From Fischerella muscicola SAG 1427-1 = PCC 73103 (GTDB taxonomy: Bacteria; Cyanobacteriota; Cyanobacteriia; Cyanobacteriales; Nostocaceae): a stretch of DNA of 64,000 bases. The position numbers and the translations under genes are program-made. A model generated the notes under the pieces. It searched no databases and was not told the origin of the DNA. It saw only the letters and a list, made by a program, of their open reading frames with translations. Below are positions 35,420 through 45,535 of this stretch, piece after piece; the first letter of the stretch is position 1; each line of letters opens with the position of its first letter. The stretch is from assembly GCF_000317245.1 (NCBI RefSeq), contig NZ_AJLJ01000205.1, forward strand, positions 36,433 to 100,432. Reading direction: 5' to 3'.

Positions 35420-37528
35420 ATGAATCCAGCTGCTACTACCCCCAAACCTCCCAAACCCGCACGTTCCCGTCAGAGCGATCGCCGTCATAAACGCAAACAA
35501 TCACGGATAAATACCAGAGGTATTTATTTGAGGGCGATAAAAGATGCTTTTGTGAAGCTTAATCCTCAACAAGCAGTGAAAAACCCAGTTATGTTTTTAG
35601 TCTGGGTTGGGACACTGATCACTCTTGCGGTGACAATAGAACCTGATTTGTTTGGCCCAGTTACCGAGAACAACCCGCGATTATTCAACGGGATCATTAC
35701 GGCGATTTTATTCTTCACCGTTTGGTTTGCTAATTTTGCCGAAGCAATTGCCGAAGGTAGAGGTAAAGCCCAAGCTGACGCCTTGCGTTCAACAAAGTCA
35801 GAAACGATCGCCAAAAAACTTTTTCCCGATGGCGCAATCACCGAAGTTTCTTCCACAAGTTTGCAAAAAGGTGATACTGTCTACGTTGTTGCTGGTGACA
35901 CAATTCCCGCCGATGGTGAAGTCGTGATGGGTACTGCGAGTGTAGATGAATCAGCAATCACTGGCGAATCTGCCCCAGTATTAAAAGAACCTGGTTCTGA
36001 TGTTGCAAGTTCTGTTACTGGTGGGACACGGATTATCTCTGATGAACTAATTATCCGGATCACTGCTGAACCAGGCAAGGGTTTTATTGACCGAATGATT
36101 GCTTTGGTAGAAGGGGCAGAACGTAGCAAAACACCTAATGAAATTGCTCTGACGGTATTACTTGCTGTTCTGAGTTTAGTATTTCTGTTTGTAGTGGCAA
36201 CTTTGCCGTTCATTGCTCATTATGTGCAAATTCAAGTCAGTGTGGCAATTTTAGTCGCGCTATTGGTAGCATTGATCCCCACAACTATTGGTGGGTTGCT
36301 CAGTGCGATCGGGATTGCTGGGATGGATAGGGTGGCTCAGTTTAACGTGATTGCTACCTCTGGACGAGCTGTGGAAGCTTGTGGTGATGTTAATACCTTA
36401 GTTCTCGACAAAACAGGCACAATTACTTTAGGCAATCGTCTAGCAGAAGGGTTTATTCCTGTCAATGGTCACTCAATAGAACAAATTGCTTACGTGGCTT
36501 TGGCAGCAAGTATATTTGATGAAACTCCAGAAGGGAAATCTATATTTAGACTGGCGGAAAAATTAGGGGCAAAAATTGATTTCGACCCGGAAAAAGCCGA
36601 AGCAGTAGAATTTTCCGCTAGAACTCGCATGAGTGGCACCAATTTACCCAATGGCAAAGAGGCGCGTAAAGGTGCGGTAAATGCAATTAAAGGATTTGTG
36701 CGTACACGCAACGGTCAAGATACACCAGATCTAGATGCTGCCTATGAAATGGTTTCCCAGCAAGGCGGGACACCGCTAGCAGTTTGTTTAGATGGGGATA
36801 TTTACGGCGTGATTTATCTCAAAGATATAGTTAAGCCAGGGATACGCGATCGCTTTGATCAGTTGCGACGCATGGGAGTGCGTACCGTCATGTTAACGGG
36901 CGATAACCACATTACTGCTTCTGTGATTGCCAAAGAAGCAGGAGTCGATGACTTTATTGCCGAAGCAACCCCAGAAGACAAAATCTCTGTAATTCAAGGA
37001 GAACAGGAAAAAGGCAAAATAGTAGCAATGACCGGAGACGGTACAAACGATGCACCAGCACTGGCCCAGGCTAACGTCGGAGTAGCAATGAATACAGGCA
37101 CTCAAGCTGCCAAAGATGCAGCAAACATGGTGGATTTAGATTCCGATCCGACAAAGCTCATCGATATAGTTGGTATTGGTAAACAATTGTTAATTACTAG
37201 AGGAGCATTAACAACATTTTCGATCGCCAATGATATTGCTAAATATTTTGCAATTATTCCAGTATTATTTGCTGCTGCCAACCTACAAAATTTAAATATC
37301 ATGAAGCTAACCAGCACCAATTCTGCTGTGCTGTCAGCGCTTATTTACAATGCATTAATTATTCCTGTGTTAATTCCTCTAGCACTCAAAGGCGTAAAGT
37401 TTCGACCTTTAACATCCAATAAGTTATTACAACGCAATATATTTATTTATGGCTTGGGTGGTGTAATTGCACCTTTTATTGCAATTAAATTAATTGATTT
37501 AATCATTACGGCTATAGGATTGGCGTAG
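35420..37528 (+). CDS. kdpB: K+-transporting P-type ATPase subunit B
   Basis: About 702 residues from the ATG at 35420; an upstream in-frame ATG at 35393 is repeat-derived and rejected. The catalytic subunit of the Kdp pump. Actuator TGES (SAITGESAPV), phosphorylation Asp330 in LVLDKTGTIT, nucleotide-binding domain KGAVNAIKGF, and hinge MTGDGTNDAPALAQANVG are all present. Membrane helices flank these as in type IA P-ATPases. The N-terminal 45 residues are a basic, Pro-rich extension (PKPPKPARSRQSDRRHKRKQ). Downstream gap to kdpC is 133 bases with heptamers. Confidence 0.97.
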   Translation: MNPAATTPKPPKPARSRQSDRRHKRKQSRINTRGIYLRAIKDAFVKLNPQQAVKNPVMFLVWVGTLITLAVTIEPDLFGPVTENNPRLFNGIITAILFFTVWFANFAEAIAEGRGKAQADALRSTKSETIAKKLFPDGAITEVSSTSLQKGDTVYVVAGDTIPADGEVVMGTASVDESAITGESAPVLKEPGSDVASSVTGGTRIISDELIIRITAEPGKGFIDRMIALVEGAERSKTPNEIALTVLLAVLSLVFLFVVATLPFIAHYVQIQVSVAILVALLVALIPTTIGGLLSAIGIAGMDRVAQFNVIATSGRAVEACGDVNTLVLDKTGTITLGNRLAEGFIPVNGHSIEQIAYVALAASIFDETPEGKSIFRLAEKLGAKIDFDPEKAEAVEFSARTRMSGTNLPNGKEARKGAVNAIKGFVRTRNGQDTPDLDAAYEMVSQQGGTPLAVCLDGDIYGVIYLKDIVKPGIRDRFDQLRRMGVRTVMLTGDNHITASVIAKEAGVDDFIAEATPEDKISVIQGEQEKGKIVAMTGDGTNDAPALAQANVGVAMNTGTQAAKDAANMVDLDSDPTKLIDIVGIGKQLLITRGALTTFSIANDIAKYFAIIPVLFAAANLQNLNIMKLTSTNSAVLSALIYNALIIPVLIPLALKGVKFRPLTSNKLLQRNIFIYGLGGVIAPFIAIKLIDLIITAIGLA

Positions 37529-37661
37529 GGAGGGGATTGGGGACTTGTCAATTAAAAATTAAAAATTGAGAAGAGGGACAAGCAAGACAAAGGGGAAATC
37601 TATATTTGATTTTCCCAATGACAAATGACCAATAACCAATGACAAATTGACTTAAATTATT

Positions 37662-38264
37662 ATGTTTATTATTCGAGAAATTATCAGAGCTATTCGTATA
37701 ACTATATTACTGTGGTTGATAACAGCTATTATTTATCCTGTTGCAGTGTTGGGAGTCGGTCAAGCTTTGTTTAAAGAAAAAGCAGACGGCAGTATTATGC
37801 AAAATATCCAAGGGGAAGCCATTGGATCAGCTTTGATTGGTCAACAGTTCCGATCAGAAAGATATTTTCAAGGTCGTCCCAGTGCTGTCAGATATAGTCA
37901 AGGAAAATTAGGTAAACCGACTGGTATATCAGGTGCAAGCAACCTTGCTCCTAGTAATCCAGACTTGCTTCAGCGTGTGGTTGAGAAATCAAATGAACTG
38001 AATGATGAGAGTATTCAACCCTTCGCTGACATTATTTACACTTCTGGTTCTGGTTTAGACCCGCATATTTCTGTCAGAACAGCACAAGAACAACTAGAAA
38101 GGGTAGCTCGTGCGCGTAATCTTACCAGAGAAGAGATAGTGCCATTTATTAAACAATATACAGAGGGAAGATTTTTAGGTATTTTCGGCGAACCTGGAGT
38201 GAATATCTTGAAATTAAATTACGCCCTCGACCTCCAAGAAATTAACCGTAGACAAAATCAATAA
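37662..38264 (+). CDS. kdpC: K+-transporting ATPase subunit C
   Basis: 200 residues. One N-terminal membrane helix (AIRITILLWLITAIIYPVAV) then a periplasmic domain with IGSALIGQQF, YFQGRPSAVRY and SGSGLDPHISVRTAQEQLERVA, as in KdpC. It stabilises KdpA-KdpB and increases affinity for ATP. In one Anabaena kdp operon a kdpG gene lies between kdpB and kdpC; none is seen here. Confidence 0.96.
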   Translation: MFIIREIIRAIRITILLWLITAIIYPVAVLGVGQALFKEKADGSIMQNIQGEAIGSALIGQQFRSERYFQGRPSAVRYSQGKLGKPTGISGASNLAPSNPDLLQRVVEKSNELNDESIQPFADIIYTSGSGLDPHISVRTAQEQLERVARARNLTREEIVPFIKQYTEGRFLGIFGEPGVNILKLNYALDLQEINRRQNQ

Positions 38265-38485
38265 TATTGGTCAATTGTCAATTGTCAATGATGTTTATTC
38301 TCCCCCTTCTTCTTTGCTGACAAGTGTAGGTTTTTAATAAAGCAATGAGTGGTGAGTGTAAAACTATCGGAATAATCATCGTTTCATAAATTCTTATACC
38401 CTTACACCCTAAAACCAGGATTATTTGGGCAAAGCGTAAAAAACCTACACCTATCCCCTTTCCCCAATCCCCGATCCCCTTCTCC

Positions 38486-39589
38486 ATGTATCCAGCGCAT
38501 CGTGGTAAACACAAAATCTTTATTGGTATGGCTCCTGGTGTTGGTAAAACTTACCGGATGCTAGAAGAAGGTCACGCGCTTAAAGAAGAAGGAATTGATG
38601 TTGTGGTTGGGTTGTTGGAAACCCACGGACGCAAAGAAACAGCAGAGATGGCTGAGGGATTAGAAATATTACTCCGTAAACAAATTCCGCGGGGTAATTT
38701 GATGTTGACAGAAATGGACACCGATGCAATTGTGACGCGATCGCCTCAATTAGTCTTAATTGATGAACTCGCTCATACCAATGTCCCCGGTTCACCCCGC
38801 GAAAAACGCTACCAAGATGTAGAAATTATTTTGCAGAATGGTATTGATGTTTACTCGACGATGAATATTCAACATCTAGAGAGTCTCAATGATCTAGTAG
38901 CAAGAATTACTGGTGTTGTAGTCAGGGAACGAGTTCCCGACAAGGTTTTAGATGATGCCGATGAAGTAGTAGTAATAGATGTTACACCAGAAACATTGCA
39001 GGAGCGGTTGCTAGAAGGTAAAATCTATGATTCACAAAAAATCCAACAAGCACTCGATAACTTTTTCCAACGTCGCAACCTAGTTGCTTTAAGAGAATTA
39101 GCGTTGCGAGAGATTGCAGACAACGTTGAAGAAGAAGCCAGAGAAATGAGTGCAGGTTTGGCAAATGGTGTCAATCTGCAAGACCAATTCTATAATATTC
39201 AAGAACGGGTATTAGTATGTATTTCAACTTACCCAAATTCGTTGCAACTATTACGTCGGGGTGCGAGAATAGCTAATTATATGAATGCCCCTCTGTTTGC
39301 TTTATTTGTTGCTGATCCTCAGCGTTTCCTCACCAAAGAAGAAAGCTTACATATAGATATGTGTGAAAAGCTATGTCAGGAATTTGAAGGTGATTTTATT
39401 CGTGTTCCCAGTAATAATATTGCTGAAGCGATCGCACAAGTAGCCAAGCAGTATCATATTACTCAAATAGTCATTGGTGCTAGTCAGCGATCGCGTTGGC
39501 AAATTCTCTTCAAAGGTTCTCTCACCCATAAATTATTGCGATTGCTGAAAAATACTGATTTGCATATTATCGCTACGGATGACCAATGA
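38486..39589 (+). CDS. kdpD: Short KdpD: sensor N-terminal and USP domains only
   Basis: 367 residues, against about 900 for E. coli KdpD. Residues 8-215 are the KdpD domain: P-loop GMAPGVGKTYRM, DVVVGLLETHGR, LVLIDELAHTNVPGS and DVYSTMNIQHLESLND. Residues about 225-367 are a universal-stress-protein-type domain (RVLVCISTYPNSLQLLRRGA; ITQIVIGASQRSRW). The transmembrane helices and histidine kinase are absent, and the frame ends at a normal stop in an ATGACCA heptamer pair. Short KdpD is known from other Anabaena/Nostoc kdp operons, so this is a lineage form, not a recent truncation. It may sense ATP/K+ and work with a separate kinase. Confidence 0.94.
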   Translation: MYPAHRGKHKIFIGMAPGVGKTYRMLEEGHALKEEGIDVVVGLLETHGRKETAEMAEGLEILLRKQIPRGNLMLTEMDTDAIVTRSPQLVLIDELAHTNVPGSPREKRYQDVEIILQNGIDVYSTMNIQHLESLNDLVARITGVVVRERVPDKVLDDADEVVVIDVTPETLQERLLEGKIYDSQKIQQALDNFFQRRNLVALRELALREIADNVEEEAREMSAGLANGVNLQDQFYNIQERVLVCISTYPNSLQLLRRGARIANYMNAPLFALFVADPQRFLTKEESLHIDMCEKLCQEFEGDFIRVPSNNIAEAIAQVAKQYHITQIVIGASQRSRWQILFKGSLTHKLLRLLKNTDLHIIATDDQ

Positions 39590-39611
39590 CCAATGGATAT
39601 ATTTTTCTAAG

Positions 39612-39800
39612 TTAGAAATTGATAATAAACCATGTAATACCAATTTGTTTTTCGTTTTTTACGGCGTGTTCAGCACAGATATAAGGGCAAGTGGAATCTT
39701 GCTCTGAAAATACTTCACCACCGTCATTTAAATAGCAGTCATACAAAATTACTTCAAGTTCAGCAGGACGATTACAACCTGGCACGCAGCATTGATGCAT
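39612..39800 (-). pseudogene. Fragment of small cysteine-rich (zinc-type) protein
   Basis: From ATG at 39800 the reading is MHQCCVPGCNRPAELEVILY, then GGEVFSEQDSTCPYICAEHA and a short unrelated-looking end. Cysteines spaced CxxxC and CxxxC plus a late His suggest a zinc knuckle. I recall similar small cyanobacterial proteins that continue past the NEKQ segment, so the 3' part may be missing. Its 5' end abuts and overlaps head-on the start of the toxin gene, with no room for a promoter. Confidence 0.42.
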
Positions 39801-40097
39801 ATTGAAGAAGTGCAAGATGAGTTGCTTGCTCTAGCTGATTCACTGGAAAAAATTGGCCCCCAGCTAGGGCGTCCAAAGGTTGATACACTCAAAGGCTCAA
39901 AGTATTCCAACATGAAAGAATTGCGTTTTGAAGCAGCAGATGGTGTATGGCGTGTAGCATTTGCATTCGATCCAAGACGAAATGCGATATTATTAGTGGC
40001 TGGTGATAAATCTGGTGTAGGTCAACGTCGTTTCTACAAGCAACTCATAAAAAAGGCTGATGCCAGGTTTGAATCACACTTAGACCAATTGCAATAA
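39795..40097 (+). CDS. RelE/HigB-type (Gp49-like) toxin, N-terminus shortened
   Basis: 100 residues from ATG at 39795. VQDELLALADSLEKIGPQLG, then RPKVDTLKGSKYSNMKELRF, then VWRVAFAFDPRRNAILLVAG and RFYKQLIKKADARFESHL match Gp49-like type II toxins that cleave mRNA on ribosomes. Family members usually have about 15-20 more residues before VQDEL, forming the first strand. Here the sequence upstream is the antisense of the cysteine-rich fragment, so the start seems to have been replaced by a DNA junction. Toxin activity is doubtful. The antitoxin starts 19 bases after. Confidence 0.82.
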   Translation: MHIEEVQDELLALADSLEKIGPQLGRPKVDTLKGSKYSNMKELRFEAADGVWRVAFAFDPRRNAILLVAGDKSGVGQRRFYKQLIKKADARFESHLDQLQ

Positions 40098-40116
40098 CAG
40101 CAAAGGTGAGTTAACT

Positions 40117-40458
40117 ATGACGACAACTTTAAAAGAAAAACTCAAGAAATTACCACTTGATCGTCAAAATAAAATCAAGGCGCGATCAGCAGAGCTTATA
40201 GCTGAGGAAATGACCAGACAGGAACTCAGGCGGTCACTAAAGTTGACTCAAGCACAAATAGCTCAACGCCTTCAAATTGATCAAGGAAATGTTTCTCGAA
40301 TTGAACAGCGCACTGACTTAATGCTTTCTACCTTGCGGAAATACATAGAGGCATTGGGAGGTGAATTACAACTTGTTGCTAGGTTTCCTGATGACCAGGT
40401 TATTACTTTAGCGGAAGTTTTTGAATCTGAAGAAGTAGAGGAAGTGGAGGCAAAGTAA
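40117..40458 (+). CDS. XRE-family antitoxin of the toxin at 39795
   Basis: 113 residues. Helix-turn-helix around residues 35-75: EEMTRQELRRSLKLTQAQIA, QRLQIDQGNVSRIEQRTDLM, then LRKYIEALGGELQLVARFPD, the usual HigA-type dimerisation strand; the tail is acidic (ESEEVEEVEAK). It should bind and neutralise the toxin and repress the operon. GGTGAG precedes the ATG by eight bases. Confidence 0.9.
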   Translation: MTTTLKEKLKKLPLDRQNKIKARSAELIAEEMTRQELRRSLKLTQAQIAQRLQIDQGNVSRIEQRTDLMLSTLRKYIEALGGELQLVARFPDDQVITLAEVFESEEVEEVEAK

Positions 40459-40554
40459 ACTATCATACTTGGTCTCTCCTAGACAGATATATTCAATTGT
40501 CAATTATGTATATTCCACTTTAAGGTGCGTTTGCCCTGATGACGACCCCAATCC

Positions 40555-42657
<2,103 letters not shown>

Positions 42658-42736
42658 TTAAAGGAATGATTTTTCTCTTTACCTTTATCTTTTTTACCTT
42701 TTAAATCCAAAATCCGTCTTGAAAAGCTTTGAAATT

Positions 42737-42804
42737 CCCTCCGGGACGCTCCGCGTAGAGGCGCTTTGCGCGGCTTCTCGTAGAGTACGCCGCAAAGCGT
42801 CTAC
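42737..42804. repeat. Palindrome-rich dispersed repeat
   Basis: CTCCGCGTAGAGGCGCTTTG is followed at a short distance by an imperfect inverted copy (CGCAAAGCGTCTAC). It resembles the mosaic at 25449-25572. It lies between the divergent ligA and Eis-type genes. A decayed 5' leader may exist, but no promoter was recognised. Confidence 0.6.
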
Positions 42805-42903
42805 AAACTTTTCGCAAAATCCAAAATTGTTATGGGATGATGCGCTCATACTAACCTCTTTTGTAGTATGCTTGTAGTTTGTTGATGCTAGGCGGTAGTT
42901 AGT

Positions 42904-44079
42904 ATGACATCTGTATATGAATACAGCAAGCTTGCCAATGCAGAAGATTTGAAAAGATTAGGGGAAATCCTTGGTCAGTGTTTTATTGGCACGCCAGAAG
43001 ATCAAGAAAGTTACATTAACATTATTGGTGTAGACAATTTCCGTATCCTCCATCAAAAAGAACAAATTGCTGGTGGACTGGCAATTCTTCCGATGGGACA
43101 ATGGTGGGGTAGTCAGCGTGTACCTATGGGGGGAATTGCTGCTGTTGGTATTGCTCCAGAATATCGTGGAACGGGAGCAGCCATTACGATGATCCAACAG
43201 ACTCTCAAAGAACTTCATGCTAGAAGTGTACCTATTTCTGTTCTTTATCCTGCCACTCAACGCCTCTACCGCAAAGCAGGATATGAACAAGCAGGAAGCT
43301 TTTGTACTTGGGAAATTGCTTGTGAGACTATCCCAACCACAGAACAACCACTTCCTGTTGTGCGCGTTGAATTTGATATTAAATTCTTAAATGAACTCTA
43401 TCAGCAAAAAGCCAGATTGATTAATGGACACCTAGACCGATATCAAGCAATCTGGGATAGGTTAGGCAAACCAGATGAAAAAGAAACAGTCTACACTTAT
43501 TTCATTGGTTCTGCTAATCAACCTGAAGGTTATATTGTTTTCAGCCAACACCGGACAGAAGAAGGTTCAATTTTGAGAATTAAAGATTGGGTATTGCTGA
43601 CAAATGCGGCGGTACAATCTTTCTGGAATTTTATCGCCAGCCATCGATCGCAAATCGAAAAAGTACGATGGCGCAGTTCTATTGTTGATTATCTAGGATT
43701 ACTGCTACCAGAGCAAACAGCCAAGATCAAATCAACAATGCGCTGGATGCTGCGGATAATAAATGTTGTCAAGGCGCTAGAGATGCGAGGTTATCCACCG
43801 GGAATAGAAGCTGAACTACATCTTGAAATTCAAGATGATTTGTTTGCTGAAAATAACGGTAAATTTATTCTTGCTGTCTCTAAAGGGCGTGGAGAAGTGA
43901 CAAGTGGTGGTAAAGGCGAATTACAGCTAGATATTAAAGGACTAGTACCCCTCTACACAGGCTTATTTACACCCCAGCAGTTACAACTAGCCGGAAAATT
44001 GACTGCAACAGAATCAGCACTTCTAGCAGCTACACAAATATTTACAAGCCCATTTCCTTGGATACCAGATTTCTTTTGA
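42904..44079 (+). CDS. Eis-type GNAT N-acetyltransferase
   Basis: 391 residues, the length of Eis-family enzymes. An N-terminal GNAT domain (residues 1-150) with GGIAAVGIAPEYRGTGAAIT containing the acetyl-CoA-binding R-x-x-G-x-G-x-like loop; a second, degenerate GNAT domain (about 160-290); and a C-terminal sterol-carrier-like domain (LEIQDDLFAENNGKFILAVS) ending in the hydrophobic terminal residues PWIPDFF whose carboxylate reaches the active site in Eis. Eis enzymes acetylate amines, including aminoglycosides and protein lysines; the natural substrate here is unknown. Confidence 0.9.
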   Translation: MTSVYEYSKLANAEDLKRLGEILGQCFIGTPEDQESYINIIGVDNFRILHQKEQIAGGLAILPMGQWWGSQRVPMGGIAAVGIAPEYRGTGAAITMIQQTLKELHARSVPISVLYPATQRLYRKAGYEQAGSFCTWEIACETIPTTEQPLPVVRVEFDIKFLNELYQQKARLINGHLDRYQAIWDRLGKPDEKETVYTYFIGSANQPEGYIVFSQHRTEEGSILRIKDWVLLTNAAVQSFWNFIASHRSQIEKVRWRSSIVDYLGLLLPEQTAKIKSTMRWMLRIINVVKALEMRGYPPGIEAELHLEIQDDLFAENNGKFILAVSKGRGEVTSGGKGELQLDIKGLVPLYTGLFTPQQLQLAGKLTATESALLAATQIFTSPFPWIPDFF

Positions 44080-44085
44080 AGTTTG

Positions 44086-44110
44086 TCATTTGTCATTTGT
44101 CATTTGTCAG
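44086..44110. repeat. Heptamer tandem repeat (GTCATTT)
   Basis: Three GTCATTT units and a related fourth directly after the Eis-type gene's stop. Confidence 0.85.
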
Positions 44111-44137
44111 TGGATAGGGAACACGGAGATAAACTAA

Positions 44138-44207
44138 GTACAGACGCGATAAATCGCGTCTGTACCAATAACCAATAACTATTGTAAAGACGCGATTTAT
44201 CGCGTCT
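44138..44207. repeat. Pair of GTAnAGACGCGAT palindromes
   Basis: GTACAGACGCGAT (44138-44150) pairs with ATCGCGTCTGTAC (44153-44165) with a two-base loop, and AGACGCGAT-TT-ATCGCGTCT occurs at 44188-44207. The two are adjacent copies of the same small palindrome, ending nine bases before the transporter start; the transporter ATG itself sits in a CCAATGACT heptamer. Confidence 0.85.
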
Positions 44208-44215
44208 AATAACCA

Positions 44216-45208
44216 ATGACTAAAATTCATCAAATATCTGGTCGCTGGCGTTTAGGGCTAACATTGTCGCTAGTGACTGTTTTTTTGTGGGGAATTCTAC
44301 CGATCGCTTTATCAGTAGCATTACAAAAATTAGATGTATACACTATCACTTGGTTTCGTTTTTTGATCGCGTTTGTTTTGCTAACAATTTATTTAGGTAT
44401 ACAGGGGAATTTACCTACACTTACACAAGTACGTTCTACTTCTTGGAAACTATTAGCGATCGCAACTATTTTCTTAGCTAGTAATTACATTCTTTTCCTG
44501 AAAGGTTTGGTGTTAACTTCACCTTCCAACGCCCAAGTACTCATCCAATTAGCGCCTTTTTTCATGGGTTTGGGAGGTTTAGTGATTTTTCGAGAACAGT
44601 ATACACTGGCTCAGTGGATTGCTTTTGGAATTCTCAGTTTAGGTTTTATTTTGTTTTTTTACGAACAATTTTTGCAATCATTGATAGTAATTTATCAATA
44701 CCCTAATTCATCTCAAGTATATCTAGAATTTAACGGTTATCAGATTATTCTTTATCCTTATCAAAAATATTTAATTGGTAGTAGTTTGATTGTGTTGGCA
44801 GCAGCTACTTGGGCAGTTTATGCCTTAGCCCAGAAACAGTTATTAAAATCTTTCTCTTCTGCCAAGATCATGTTGATTATTTATGGAGGATGTTCTTTAT
44901 TTTTCTCTTTATTTGCAAAGCCAAAAACAATTTTGCTACTTAACTCTTTTGAGTTTGGAATATTATTTTTTTGCGCTTTAAACACTCTCATTGCTTATGG
45001 TGCTTTTTCCGAAGCTTTGGAACACTGGGAAGCTTCACGAGTCAGTGCTGTATTGGCTTGTACGCCGATTGTCACTTTATTGTCAGTAGAATTTGTATCG
45101 GTAATTGCACCTGATTTAATCGCTTCTGAGCAATTAACTTTGGTAGGCATATTAGGAGCAGTTTTAGTGGTCACTAGTTCAGTAGCGATCGCCTTAAATA
45201 AACGCTAG
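44216..45208 (+). CDS. DMT-superfamily (EamA) transporter
   Basis: 330 residues with about ten hydrophobic segments forming two EamA halves: LSLVTVFLWGILPIALSVAL and ITWFRFLIAFVLLTIYLG in the first, GSSLIVLAAATWAVYALAQK and CALNTLIAYGAFSEALEHWE in the second. A short loop between the halves (about residues 160-185) is longer than usual and rich in Tyr. Members export amino acids or metabolites; no substrate can be inferred. Confidence 0.9.
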   Translation: MTKIHQISGRWRLGLTLSLVTVFLWGILPIALSVALQKLDVYTITWFRFLIAFVLLTIYLGIQGNLPTLTQVRSTSWKLLAIATIFLASNYILFLKGLVLTSPSNAQVLIQLAPFFMGLGGLVIFREQYTLAQWIAFGILSLGFILFFYEQFLQSLIVIYQYPNSSQVYLEFNGYQIILYPYQKYLIGSSLIVLAAATWAVYALAQKQLLKSFSSAKIMLIIYGGCSLFFSLFAKPKTILLLNSFEFGILFFCALNTLIAYGAFSEALEHWEASRVSAVLACTPIVTLLSVEFVSVIAPDLIASEQLTLVGILGAVLVVTSSVAIALNKR

Positions 45209-45520
45209 TTAAATATTATTTATTAAGTACTTTTACTGTTGCCTTAATCAAGTTAATAACATTCTAATGATTATGATTAGTATCACGTAAGCGAATGTTT
45301 TTATTCTTTGATATGATGACATAGTTAGCGTCAGCTAACAGCTTTGATTGAGAACTAGGTAAGTAGCTCAACTTACCCAGTAGACTTGACAAAATTTCAA
45401 TTTTGAATTTCAAAATTCCAGGAACTGCGAAAAATCCAATATCTTCAGAGGCGCATCACACAAATTAGAATCAAGGTGTAACAATTACTACTGCACCACA
45501 CGCCTCGTCAACAAATCACT
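45209..45520. other. Intergenic region, nothing recognised
   Basis: 312 bases. No ORF, tandem repeat or clear hairpin; it likely carries the promoter for the following hydrolase. Confidence 0.45.
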
Positions 45521-45535
45521 GTGTATCGTCGAACG

